Origin: Paenibacillus sp. FSL H7-0331
GTDB lineage: Bacteria; Bacillota; Bacilli; Paenibacillales; NBRC-103111
Direction: 5' to 3'
Assembly (NCBI RefSeq): GCF_001956045.1
Contig: NZ_MRTH01000002.1
Span: 1-64,000 of the forward strand
Length of the DNA stretch: 64,000 nucleotides
In this document: positions 1 to 7,691 of the stretch, piece after piece
How the letters are laid out: the number at the start of each line of letters is the position of its first letter
Numbering within the stretch: position 1 is the stretch's first letter
Made by a program: the position numbers and the translations under genes
The notes under the pieces: model-generated
Seen by the model: only the letters and a program-made list of their open reading frames with translations
Databases searched by the model: none
Told to the model about the DNA's origin: nothing

Positions 1-266
1 ACGATGACCATCTTTCCTTGCGGATACGCTTCGATTACGGTTTGAAGGAATGACAAGAACGTGGCCGCATCGTACTGTTCGTCTTCTTTCCAAAGAATGT
101 GGCCCGTCGCGTAATTCAATACAGCAAGTAATTTAACGCCGCGATGCTTCCCTGTGGTTGGGATGACGCGTTGCTTGCCCTTGAGGAACCAGGTATGCTG
201 AAGCGCTTGGTAATCACGGATCATCGACTCATCTTCGAAGAGCAAATGAGCGATTTCCTCGTCCAT
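1..266 (-). CDS. IS630-family transposase, DDE domain (OrfB), partial
   Basis: This frame begins at the ATG at 266-264, overlapping the OrfA stop, and runs off the left edge, so only about 88 residues are visible. The sequence LLFEDESMIRDYQ near the start contains the first catalytic Asp of the DDE triad. It is followed by HTWFLKGKQR and KLLAVLNYATGHILW, both typical of the DDE superfamily endonuclease domain of IS630 transposases. The remaining catalytic residues lie outside the window. OrfB is probably translated mainly as a fusion with OrfA through -1 frameshifting. Confidence 0.8.
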   Translation of the reverse strand, partial: MDEEIAHLLFEDESMIRDYQALQHTWFLKGKQRVIPTTGKHRGVKLLAVLNYATGHILWKEDEQYDAATFLSFLQTVIEAYPQGKMVI

Positions 267-775
267 TAGTCTTTTTTCAAAATCGGAAACGTAGCTTCAG
301 TAAAGACTTGTTGCTTGGCTTCATCGGCGGCTGCTAAGGTATACGTAGGTTTCGTGTAGCTGAGTCCAAGTCGATGCGCCATTTTAGAAATGCCTCGCAG
401 CGAGTAAGCGACACCGAACTCCCGCTTGATATATTCACCCATGAGATACAGCGTCCAGCTATATTTGCTCATAAATCCAACTTCATGTGGAACAGAAGAT
501 ACGATGGTTTGTTTGAGTTGTTCCTGCTGTTCCTTCGTTAATCGCTCAGGGGCTCCCGTTGAATAATTCATTTGCAGTCCGGTTACACCAGCCTCGCGAA
601 AAGCACGCATATATTTGTAGACCGTTCGTTCCGTCCTGCCAATGATTTCTGAAATTTCTAGGGCATTCTTGCCTTTCAATTGCAAATAAATGGCTTGGTA
701 ACGCTCGAACATGCGCCGATCTTTCTCTTTTTTCATCAAGGCTTCAACTTCAATCCATACTGGGGTCGTTTCCAT
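266..775 (-). CDS. IS630-family transposase, N-terminal frame (OrfA)
   Basis: This 169-residue frame encodes the DNA-binding half of an IS630-type transposase. A helix-turn-helix (about residues 25-65, around LEISEIIGRTERTVYKYMRA) is followed by a winged-helix segment with RLTKEQQEQL and a Tc1/IS630-like region ending near residue 150. The frame stops in an A-rich run (plus-strand 272-280) immediately before OrfB, whose ATG overlaps the stop (TAATG). OrfB is in the -1 frame, so the full transposase is probably made by -1 frameshifting on the AAAAAAG stretch or by coupled reinitiation. The start at 775 has only a weak ribosome binding site. Confidence 0.8.
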   Translation of the reverse strand: METTPVWIEVEALMKKEKDRRMFERYQAIYLQLKGKNALEISEIIGRTERTVYKYMRAFREAGVTGLQMNYSTGAPERLTKEQQEQLKQTIVSSVPHEVGFMSKYSWTLYLMGEYIKREFGVAYSLRGISKMAHRLGLSYTKPTYTLAAADEAKQQVFTEATFPILKKD

Positions 776-825
776 GATTTCACCGTCGCTTTCAGGTTGT
801 ATATCTTTAATTCGACGGGTTGGAA

Positions 826-1038
826 ATGAATTCCTTTAGTTCAACTTATATAGATCAAATGACAGTGGAAGAGTTGGAGAAGCTAAATTCTTATAGACTA
901 AAGCGATTAGAACTGCTTAAGCAGCTAAAGCCATTAAAGGTAATTGATAAGAGAATGCCCATACAAAAAGAAATAAGTACACTAAATAAAGAAGAATCAG
1001 ACTGGTTAACATCAATCTATAATAATCAACAAATATAG
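826..1038 (+). CDS. Small hypothetical protein
   Basis: This encodes about 70 residues, mostly helical and charged (ELEKLNSYRLKRLELLKQL), and I do not recognise it. I placed the start at ATG 826; a TTG lies two codons upstream at 820. No strong Shine-Dalgarno sequence precedes either, and the gene begins only about 50 bp after the IS transposase start. The insertion may therefore have removed its own promoter or 5' end. It precedes the DUF4238 gene in the same direction. It is AT-rich like the rest of the island. Confidence 0.4.
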   Translation: MNSFSSTYIDQMTVEELEKLNSYRLKRLELLKQLKPLKVIDKRMPIQKEISTLNKEESDWLTSIYNNQQI

Positions 1039-1090
1039 AAAGCCTATTAAACGTGCATTTTATAGCCTGATGTTAGATGGAGGTATTGAA

Positions 1091-2233
1091 TTGACAACAA
1101 AAAATCAGCATTATGTTGCAAGGTGCATTCTTAAGAATTTTTCCAATAATAAACTTCAAATATTCGAAAAATTGGTAGAGTCTAATAAAGAGCCTTATCT
1201 AACAAAATATACTCAGGCAATGACGGAAAATTATACATATGAGCACACAAACTTGGAGACTAATGAATTAGAAGATCATTTTAGTATTGTTTATGAAGAT
1301 AAGTTTGCACCTGCTCTGGTAAACTTGCTACAGCTGTTAGAGGAATTTGATGAAGGAACAGGGAATATTCTTGAAGTGAAAAAAATAATTGCATCACATA
1401 TATCAACTATAATTGTATTTTATTATAGAAGTGGAGCATTATTACATGAGTTTGAATATGAACGAAATAATAAAGAAGACAGGATTATACTTCTTCTTGA
1501 GAACATAATGAATTCAAGATATATTTTGGAGCTGGGTAAAACAATTATTAATAAGTATCAAATTTGCATCATTAAAAGTGACGATTGTCATTTTTTACTC
1601 AGTGACCAGTACTTGTCAACGGCTGCTCTTGGAATAAAAAACAACTTTTTTGACATGAGTAATAGGCATATCGGATTAAAAGATGTCATGATATTAGTTC
1701 CAATTTCTAGTAAATACTATATCGTTTTCTTTGATGGTAAAAGACCTTTGTATATTAGCCCAAATAAACTTATTTCTTTAAAGAAGGAAGAAGTAAGGGA
1801 GATTAATAAAGTTATTATTAATAATTCATATGTTAAATGTGTTGCACAATACAAAGAGGCATTATTAGAAGCGTCTCCTCAATTCGAATTTAAGTCGCCA
1901 TCTGCAACTTATGCTGGTTTTGATTCAGGTAGTGTTATGGGCAGCAATAGGAAAAAAGAAATTTTCTTTTATGAAAATGATGAGCGCATTTGGGATTTTT
2001 TCGGTATGCACGATCTTTATAAATATAGTAAGTCTGGAGCAAATGAACTATGTCCGTGTGGAAGCCAAATGAAATTTAAAAGGTGTCATATGGATAGATA
2101 TAAGGGTGCAAAAAGGATGATGGACGAAATTGGTCAAGAACAATATGAGAGGTATTTAATTGATCCAAATGGAATGGTTGAAAGACCAATTGGAGCTTTT
2201 TATTCAAACAAGAAAAGACCTCCATTAATTTAA
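1091..2233 (+). CDS. DUF4238 domain protein with C-terminal SEC-C zinc motif
   Basis: The protein is 380 residues from TTG 1091. I chose this over ATG 1070 because GGAGG at 1079-1083 sits seven bases upstream and because DUF4238 proteins begin almost directly with the QHYV motif, here TTKNQHYVARCILKNFS. The central part (about 20-270) matches the DUF4238 fold from memory. The C-terminus has a SEC-C metal-binding motif, ELCPCGSQMKFKRCH, around residues 325-340. Biochemical function is unknown; such proteins are common in accessory and mobile regions. The gene looks intact, unlike many of its neighbours, and is followed by a DprA fragment. Confidence 0.75.
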   Translation: MTTKNQHYVARCILKNFSNNKLQIFEKLVESNKEPYLTKYTQAMTENYTYEHTNLETNELEDHFSIVYEDKFAPALVNLLQLLEEFDEGTGNILEVKKIIASHISTIIVFYYRSGALLHEFEYERNNKEDRIILLLENIMNSRYILELGKTIINKYQICIIKSDDCHFLLSDQYLSTAALGIKNNFFDMSNRHIGLKDVMILVPISSKYYIVFFDGKRPLYISPNKLISLKKEEVREINKVIINNSYVKCVAQYKEALLEASPQFEFKSPSATYAGFDSGSVMGSNRKKEIFFYENDERIWDFFGMHDLYKYSKSGANELCPCGSQMKFKRCHMDRYKGAKRMMDEIGQEQYERYLIDPNGMVERPIGAFYSNKKRPPLI

Positions 2234-2377
2234 TGAAATAATTGCTTCAGCGTGGCTAACAGGCAAAACTGGAGCTTTTTATAAACTGTTATGACCAGTA
2301 CTTAGTTACCTTAGATATAACAAAAGATAGACAATAAAAGGTACATTTTATTGTAAATAAAAAATATAAAAACGAAT

Positions 2378-2605
2378 TTGATAATTATTATTCAAATTAG
2401 TCAACAATTAGATTTATCTGATCGTTCGAAGTGGATTGGTGTTATTGGCTCCAGAAATGGTTCTAAGGCTGAATTAAATGCTACACATAATCTTGGTAAG
2501 AATCTTGTGTCCAAGGGTTATATAGTTGTTTCTAGTCTTGCTGATGGGATGGATGCGGCAGCACACAGAGGAGCTATTATTGATGGTGGAGAAAGAACTT
2601 TTTGA
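2378..2605 (+). pseudogene. DprA/Smf-like Rossmann-fold fragment
   Basis: The frame keeps only the nucleotide-binding core of a DprA/Smf (SLOG superfamily) protein: KWIGVIGSRNGS, then GYIVVSSLADGMDAAAHRGAI, then a Gly-Gly where the fold should continue. DprA proteins normally run for another 150 or more residues from here; this frame stops about five residues later. A different frame (about 2591-2661) stays open with an acidic, protein-like sequence, which suggests an out-of-frame deletion joined two parts of the gene. The start is unclear (TTG 2378, no good ribosome binding site). Full-length DprA loads RecA on incoming DNA; this copy cannot. Confidence 0.6.
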
Positions 2606-2736
2606 AATAAAACCCGTTGAAGACATTATATTTTTTGAAGAACTAATCAAATGTTTTTAACTATAAAGTAAAATTATGGATCATTTGCAACATATAGTTT
2701 CTCAATTTCGTTATCTATTATGAGAGGGGGAGTTTG

Positions 2737-3060
2737 ATGAAATTTTTGTTTCCTGTGGTTTTTCTTGTCGCTTTGACTGGATGTGTTAGAAGTGATGTTC
2801 AAAGTTTTGCAAGTAATAAGATGATAAATTGGGAAAACCGTGTGTATATGGTTACTGATCAACAAGTAAAAAATACTGATAAATTACTTGGAACAATTAA
2901 GTTAAAGTCTGACAAGGAGAAAGATCTCAATGCAAATTATAGTTCAAATTTCTATTCAGTCGGTACTGCTGTGTACTCTATTGTAGGATTGGATTACAAA
3001 GATTCAATAGCCATACAAGAAGATGGAGACAAATACTTTAAAGCTAACTCAAATAAATAG
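2737..3060 (+). CDS. Small predicted lipoprotein
   Basis: The product is 107 residues and begins with a short lysine-containing signal sequence and a lipobox (LTGC, cysteine about residue 16), so it is probably lipid-anchored outside the membrane. The mature part (NWENRVYMVTDQQV and a Gly-Leu-Asp-rich stretch) resembles small secreted proteins of unknown function in Bacillales. ATG 2737 was chosen because GAGAGGGGG (2722-2730) lies six bases upstream; TTG 2734 is too close to it. It is convergent with the metalloprotease gene, with a shared hairpin between them. Confidence 0.65.
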   Translation: MKFLFPVVFLVALTGCVRSDVQSFASNKMINWENRVYMVTDQQVKNTDKLLGTIKLKSDKEKDLNANYSSNFYSVGTAVYSIVGLDYKDSIAIQEDGDKYFKANSNK

Positions 3061-3075
3061 TTATGATTAAAGAAA

Positions 3076-3108
3076 GAAACTGAGAATCAAATTTGAGTTC
3101 TCAGTTTC
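3076..3108. terminator. Bidirectional hairpin terminator
   Basis: There is an 11-bp perfect stem, GAAACTGAGAA (3076-3086) with TTCTCAGTTTC (3098-3108), around an 11-base loop between convergent genes. T-rich sequence follows on both strands, though neither T-run is long. Confidence 0.65.
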
Positions 3109-3120
3109 GATTAAACAAAA

Positions 3121-4254
3121 TTATTTAATTTTTGAAATTATGTCACTTTCAGAAATGATCGATTGATCAGCCATGTATTGGTACTGCCCTTCAACAACTT
3201 TATTTGTACTGTTCTCGGCAGGATTACTCTGTAAGTTAACAAATAGACTATCATTTTCGTTAATTAGAATGTAAGTGTTGTTGTCTGACTTCTTCAAGAA
3301 AAGAATAACTTCTTGTTTTTCTTGGAGCGGAGTAGTGTGCTCAGAGAAGTACAGAGTTGATTCATTCTCTCCACCTAGTTGTTTAACAACGATATTTTTC
3401 TTATTAAGTTCGTTATCACCTTTTAGAATACTCTTAATTTCGATATCAGTACTAGTGGTAACAGCATCGAAATCTTTTATTTTTTTTACATTAGTGCCTT
3501 TATTCTTACTAACTGTTCCTTTGACCACCAAGTCCGCACTTTCAGCTAAATCTTTAAGACTTGTATATTTGACAGCCCATGACGGAGTTACGACAACAAC
3601 GTGTTCTTTATTATTAGGATTTTTGATGTTTAGTTCTTTTAGTTTCTCTTTATTGGTTTTAGGCTCTGAATCATTCAACTTTTCCGTTAATGAAAGTCCA
3701 TGAGGAACACCATCGTATTTGTTCTTGAGTGCGATAGTATCTGATGGGGTGGGGGAGTCGTATGTTCTAGCTAAGGTTGTAAGATCAGAATAAAATGTAT
3801 AACTCAACATAACTGACGCTTCAGAATCGTTATGAGCCAATCCAAATGAATGGCCTAATTCGTGAGTAGCTATACCATTTATGATAGAGGTAGTATATCT
3901 GGATTGTGCCGTAAAATGGGTATTTAACCATGATCTTGTATTATTGATAGTACCAGTTATCCAATTATAATCTGTGTAGCATATTCCGTCCCACGTTGCA
4001 CCTGAGTTTTCAGTATTACCAGCTCTGAAGTCATTGGTATAACCTGTTACTAGACTCATAACGCTGTTATTCGTCCAACGAGAAGCACCAGTAGTCCAAA
4101 ACCCCTTATAAGCGTTGTTTGAACCATCATTGTAATAAGTAACATACCTATTGTTAAATTTGTAATAGAAAGTTGGAGTATCGGCATATGCAACGTTTAC
4201 GACACTTAATGCTAGTCCTAAGGATGTGGCAATAACAAGAAACTTTTTCTTCAT
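3121..4254 (-). CDS. Secreted matrixin-type zinc metalloprotease
   Basis: The product is 377 residues with a clear signal peptide (about 1-24, cut near AYA-DTP). The catalytic domain (about 25-185) carries the extended zinc motif HELGHSFGLAH (ligands His131, His135, His141; Glu132 catalytic) and a downstream Met149 that fits the Met-turn of metzincins. The part after residue 200 (PSWAVKYTSLKDLAESADLVV, then an all-beta-looking segment with VILFLKK) resembles an extracellular domain seen in other Bacillales secreted proteins whose function I do not know. GGAG lies just upstream of the ATG at 4254. It probably degrades extracellular protein; the substrate is unknown. Confidence 0.8.
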   Translation of the reverse strand: MKKKFLVIATSLGLALSVVNVAYADTPTFYYKFNNRYVTYYNDGSNNAYKGFWTTGASRWTNNSVMSLVTGYTNDFRAGNTENSGATWDGICYTDYNWITGTINNTRSWLNTHFTAQSRYTTSIINGIATHELGHSFGLAHNDSEASVMLSYTFYSDLTTLARTYDSPTPSDTIALKNKYDGVPHGLSLTEKLNDSEPKTNKEKLKELNIKNPNNKEHVVVVTPSWAVKYTSLKDLAESADLVVKGTVSKNKGTNVKKIKDFDAVTTSTDIEIKSILKGDNELNKKNIVVKQLGGENESTLYFSEHTTPLQEKQEVILFLKKSDNNTYILINENDSLFVNLQSNPAENSTNKVVEGQYQYMADQSIISESDIISKIK

Positions 4255-4494
4255 ACATCATTCTCCTTTTAAACTTAATTTTTGAGTAAATTCACCATAC
4301 CATATATTACCAAATATATCAAATATTAATAGTAGTATAATAGATTGTTATGGTATAACTAAATTTAAATTCAGTTAAATGAGAACAGAATTTCAATGTC
4401 TAAAAAAATGATTAAAAATAAAATATGCAAAGTTATTGACAATAAAAACTGGAAAATTATACTATACAGAAGTAGCAGAGAGGAGTTGAGAATT

Positions 4495-4674
4495 ATGCAG
4501 TCAATCGAAGAATATGAATGGACAATTAAAACTTACAATGTATTAAAAAGATCTGGAATTAATTTTGTTGAAGACATACATAAAATGAGTTACGCAGATA
4601 TTACTTCATTGAAAAACATTCATCGCAAAAGTGTTGAGGAGATTGAATCTAAGCTTAATATCGAATTCCGATAA
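4495..4674 (+). CDS. Stand-alone RNA polymerase alpha-CTD-like mini-protein
   Basis: The product is 59 residues from ATG 4495. AGGAG at 4481-4485 supports this start over ATG 4396, which has no ribosome binding site. Almost the whole protein matches the C-terminal domain of the RNA polymerase alpha subunit: YEWTIKTYNVLKRSGINFV, then DITSLKNIHRKSVEEIESKL. Compared with E. coli alpha, the Asn268 equivalent and the Lys298-Ser299-Glu302 pattern are kept, Arg265 is Lys, and the helix-turn glycine is His. There is no alpha N-terminal domain. A regulator or decoy that binds UP-element DNA or alpha-CTD partners is plausible but not shown. Confidence 0.7.
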   Translation: MQSIEEYEWTIKTYNVLKRSGINFVEDIHKMSYADITSLKNIHRKSVEEIESKLNIEFR

Positions 4675-4718
4675 ACCGATCATTTTAACGTGAGTTAGAA
4701 GTAAAACAACAAGGTTAA

Positions 4719-4904
4719 ATCCTTGATAACATAGATGATTTAATTTCATCTTATATAAGGTTACTGAGAGGATGTGATAGCGTATTTCAGATACCAGAGC
4801 ACCCCGATTTACTCCGAATAATCCAACATATTAATGAAAACAAAAAATATGAAATTATAAGGAGAATACATAAAAATGACAGAATTAAAACAAACCAAAG
4901 GTAG
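4719..4904 (+). other. Open protein-like stretch without a start, possible gene remnant
   Basis: After an upstream TAA, a frame stays open for about 60 codons with a protein-like sequence (IDDLISSYIRLLRGC, then PEHPDLLRIIQHINENKKYE). It has no usable start codon with a ribosome binding site and overlaps the next gene. It may be the 3' end of a deleted phage-type gene, or chance. Confidence 0.25.
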
Positions 4905-5856
4905 CGTTCGAATTGAAGGTAAAATTGTAGGATTTAGCACAGATGGTTCATACCGTGAGGGAAGCACTAAAGAAAAAGGAAATCCATACAGAAGCATTAG
5001 TCTTAATATTAAAACAAGCAATAATAATGTAATCTATAGTGTAGATCTTTTTGGTCAAGTACCAGATAAAAAAGTTAAAGTTTACTCCAATAAAAACGGA
5101 GAGAGGCAGCAACTTGAGATTAATTTCAGTGAAAGAAAAGATATTCCAGAAGGATTCACATGCTTTGGTTTTGGAACAGCTGGTATTGCACTTGTCAAAG
5201 AAGATGACGGTAAAGCAAAATTACATAATTATTTTAATTATGATGCTGTAGAACTTATTAAAAATAATGTTGAAAACAATCTTGAAGTATGGGTAGATGC
5301 TCAATTTAAAATTGAAAAATATCAAAGTAATGGAGAGGATAAAACATCTGTAAAGTACACAATTGAAAAAATCGGACTTAAAAATGCATCTGATTTCGAT
5401 GATGAGAAATTTGTAGAGGTAAGCTCATTTGAACATGATATTGTCGTCATGAATACAAATGTAAATAAAGAAAAGAAGAAGTTGTATGTGAGTGGTCGAA
5501 TCATCCAATTTAATAAAACTTTTAGCGATATGGTGTTTACTGTTGATGCTGAGAAATATGATAAGTTGGCAAACAATATCGCAACAAAAGCTAAGACAGG
5601 TGATATTCTTCCCATTCAAGGTAAATGTGTAAATGGAACTATTCTCGTAGATGCTCCTAAGAAAGTGGATTGGGGTGGAGAAAGTCCAGAAGGCGTTGGT
5701 AAGGTTAACGGAGGTTCTATTTCTGAGTTTCAAATCACGAAAGTAATTAATCATCAGGCGAAAGTTTATAGGTCAGAAGATTTTATTGTTGCCAATCCGT
5801 TTCAAAGAGATGATGGCAAACCAATTGATATCAGTGAAGATGACCTGTCCCTTTGA
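4876..5856 (+). CDS. Phage-type protein, putative ssDNA-binding or recombination accessory protein
   Basis: The product is 326 residues and begins MTELKQTKGSVRIEGKIVGF, after a good ribosome binding site (AAGGAG, 4858-4863). It looks mostly beta, with two similar halves (about 8-160 and 190-290), each starting with a GKI or SGRI strand as in OB-fold proteins; the C-terminus is acidic (DISEDDLSL), as in single-stranded DNA-binding proteins. It directly precedes a Sak4-like ATPase, an arrangement seen in phage recombination modules. The function is inferred from fold appearance and context, not from a recognised motif. Codon use is strongly AT-rich. Confidence 0.5.
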   Translation: MTELKQTKGSVRIEGKIVGFSTDGSYREGSTKEKGNPYRSISLNIKTSNNNVIYSVDLFGQVPDKKVKVYSNKNGERQQLEINFSERKDIPEGFTCFGFGTAGIALVKEDDGKAKLHNYFNYDAVELIKNNVENNLEVWVDAQFKIEKYQSNGEDKTSVKYTIEKIGLKNASDFDDEKFVEVSSFEHDIVVMNTNVNKEKKKLYVSGRIIQFNKTFSDMVFTVDAEKYDKLANNIATKAKTGDILPIQGKCVNGTILVDAPKKVDWGGESPEGVGKVNGGSISEFQITKVINHQAKVYRSEDFIVANPFQRDDGKPIDISEDDLSL

Positions 5857-5928
5857 GGATTAACGCACTAAAGTAAATGAATATAATACATAATAATAAA
5901 GAATATAAACATAGAGGAGATTACTAAA

Positions 5929-6717
5929 TTGGCATTAGCAAAACGAGAGAAAAAACGTGAAGGTGTAACATTTTTATTTTATGGGGAGAGCGCAAGCGGT
6001 AAAACACCTACCGCTTTATCTTTTCCAAATCAATTTTTAGTTGATAGTGATAGTGGCACTAAGTTTTATAGTGGAGAGAATGTCTTAACAGAATCAAATA
6101 CGTTGGTGTTTCAAGAGTTGAATGAGGATCTAGATGAGTTTGAGAATGATGAAGAATTGTTCGAACAAGTTGAATCCATTAACATTGATAGCATCACACG
6201 ATTTGCTGAGAATATGTCACATGCTGCTTTAAAGGTTGTAGAGCTTCGAGCAATGAGTAATGCTCGAATGATCGAAGGAGAAGGGCTTTCCCCTAAAGAA
6301 TACTTTGATGTTGTTGTAAAAACGTACATTAAGGATGGTAAGCCAGTCGGAGTAGTAGAAAAAGATAGAACTCAGGTGTTTAACGTTGGTGATATTGTAG
6401 ATAAGCCAATCTATAGCCACTGGAAAGCTGCAATTGAAAGAGCACAAAAAGGTGCAACTAGAAGCAAAGATGAAATTAAAACTTTTGATGAGACTCTTGA
6501 TAAAGAAGCAGATAATTTTAATGGGGCAATTGGGGATAAGGCAAACGAACATATTAGCAACATCTCAAGAATTATTGACGTTATGACAGTTGATGAACAA
6601 AAAGCAATGGCGGTTGGGTTCAAGGAGAAATTTAGAACCACTAAGTTTAAAGAATTACGAGATGTAAATATTCTTCAAGCTATGTTGGAATATGTTCAAG
6701 AATTACCAAAGAAATAA
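5929..6717 (+). CDS. Sak4-like RecA-fold ATPase of phage origin, apparently internally deleted
   Basis: The product is 262 residues starting at TTG 5929, eight bases after GAGGAGA. It has the Walker A motif GESASGKTPTAL (about 20-31), an early Asp-Ser-Asp-Ser-Gly strand, and INIDSITRFAENM as the Walker B-like strand. Sak4/AAA_24 proteins then normally have about 45 residues between EGxSPKEY and the FDxV strand. Here NARMIEGEGLSPKEYFDVVVK joins them directly, as if an in-frame deletion removed a core strand. The remainder (EKDRTQVFNVGDIVDKP) is intact. Full-length relatives promote annealing of single strands in phages; activity of this copy is doubtful. The deletion is judged from memory of homologs. 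Confidence 0.6.
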   Translation: MALAKREKKREGVTFLFYGESASGKTPTALSFPNQFLVDSDSGTKFYSGENVLTESNTLVFQELNEDLDEFENDEELFEQVESINIDSITRFAENMSHAALKVVELRAMSNARMIEGEGLSPKEYFDVVVKTYIKDGKPVGVVEKDRTQVFNVGDIVDKPIYSHWKAAIERAQKGATRSKDEIKTFDETLDKEADNFNGAIGDKANEHISNISRIIDVMTVDEQKAMAVGFKEKFRTTKFKELRDVNILQAMLEYVQELPKK

Positions 6718-6787
6718 TAAGCAGATTAAAGAAATATTTCAAAGGAATTATAAGTAAATAATACCAATACATAGTTAAACCCACTCT

Positions 6788-6819
6788 CCCTAGAATATGA
6801 ATACGAATATATTCTAGGG
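6788..6819. other. Stem-loop
   Basis: A perfect 11-bp inverted repeat (CCCTAGAATAT with ATATTCTAGGG) surrounds a 10-base loop in the gap between the ATPase and the 3D-domain gene. No T-run follows on either strand, so it may be an operator or a weak terminator. Confidence 0.45.
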
Positions 6820-6857
6820 ATTGTCCTTACAAGTCGGATAACAATTATGGAGGCATG

Positions 6858-7394
6858 ATGACCAACAAGATTATCAAGCGTTCTCTTGCAATCATTATCT
6901 TGAGTGGCACATTTATCTTTACTGGTGCAAATCAAGCAGGAGAAGCGAAAACATACACCTTAAATCAAACATCAAATGTTGCTCAGTCTGTTATGAGTGA
7001 AATAAAATTTAAAATTGTTAAGCTTCCAGTTGAGAAGATCCAACAACCAGAGATTGAACCAATAGGAACGGAACCTAGCATTGATGTATATAATTATAAG
7101 TCAATGAGTGTAACTGCATTTACGTCTGGGTTTGAGAGCACACAGAAAAAGAAAGGTCAGAAGGGGTACGGTATTACAGCGAGTGGTGAACCAGTAAAAC
7201 AAGGGGTTACAGCAGCTTGTCCTAAGTCCATGTCATTTGGAACTGAAATTTATATTAAAGAGTTGGATCATGTTTATACTTGCCAAGATCGTGGAGAAGC
7301 CATAAAGGAAGGCCATATCGATATTTATTTTAATGATTTGAGGGAAGCTCGACATTTCGGAAGACAAAAACTAAGTGTTGCAATTATAGATTAA
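6858..7394 (+). CDS. Secreted 3D-domain protein (RpfB/YabE C-terminal-like wall hydrolase)
   Basis: The product is 178 residues from ATG 6858; GGAGG (6849-6853) leaves four bases to this ATG and only one to ATG 6855. A signal peptide covers about residues 1-30. A linker is followed by a 3D domain (about 85-178): MSVTAFTSGFEST, YGITASGEPV, TEIYIKELDHVYTCQDRGEAI and GHIDIYF hold the conserved aspartates of this double-psi beta-barrel fold related to MltA. In other proteins this domain cleaves peptidoglycan glycan strands. Within a phage-like block it could be a wall-modifying enzyme; a chromosomal origin is equally possible. Confidence 0.75.
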   Translation: MTNKIIKRSLAIIILSGTFIFTGANQAGEAKTYTLNQTSNVAQSVMSEIKFKIVKLPVEKIQQPEIEPIGTEPSIDVYNYKSMSVTAFTSGFESTQKKKGQKGYGITASGEPVKQGVTAACPKSMSFGTEIYIKELDHVYTCQDRGEAIKEGHIDIYFNDLREARHFGRQKLSVAIID

Positions 7395-7400
7395 GAAGGG

Positions 7401-7691
7401 ATGATTGTTATAGCATATTTACTTGAAGAAAGAGAAACACATATCAGTACATGTGATGAAACAAAAACTTGGAAAATTGAAACTCTTCAAAGTAAGGTTG
7501 TCAACAAACTTAAAAGAGTCGGGATTGAACCAGATCGAATTGTTGAAAATGAAAATGGAAATCAGTATTTCTATGAGAATATTCCATATAATCAAATCTC
7601 CTTTAGGGCAAAAACATTTGGAAATAGAGTTATGTCAGATGAGCATAAACAGAAATTAAAGGATGCTCGTGAAGCGAGGTTGAATAAATGA
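7401..7691 (+). CDS. Small hypothetical protein of the phage-like block
   Basis: The product is 96 residues, of no recognised family. It ends in a basic helix (SDEHKQKLKDAREARLNK) that recalls the tails of HNH-type or AP2-adjacent phage proteins, but no catalytic motif is present. The ATG at 7401 follows AAGGG with almost no spacing. Its last four bases overlap the start of the next gene (ATGA at 7688), so the two are translationally coupled. Confidence 0.5.
   Translation: MIVIAYLLEERETHISTCDETKTWKIETLQSKVVNKLKRVGIEPDRIVENENGNQYFYENIPYNQISFRAKTFGNRVMSDEHKQKLKDAREARLNK

Larger units (their letters stand above)
1..775 (-). mobile_element. IS630-type insertion sequence, truncated by the window edge
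   Basis: Two overlapping minus-strand reading frames form a typical two-frame IS630/Tc1-mariner-like transposase. The upstream frame (266-775) carries helix-turn-helix DNA binding. The downstream frame (1-266, running off the window) carries the start of the DDE nuclease domain. I could not identify the right-hand terminal inverted repeat; it should lie between 776 and about 825. The element borders the AT-rich island. Assignment to IS630 is from protein features, not from ends. Confidence 0.8.

Noticed and set aside
3275..3703. 142-residue plus-strand frame opposite the metalloprotease
   Set aside because: It is a hydrophobic shadow of the coding strand, and the metalloprotease has signal, zinc motif and ribosome binding site.
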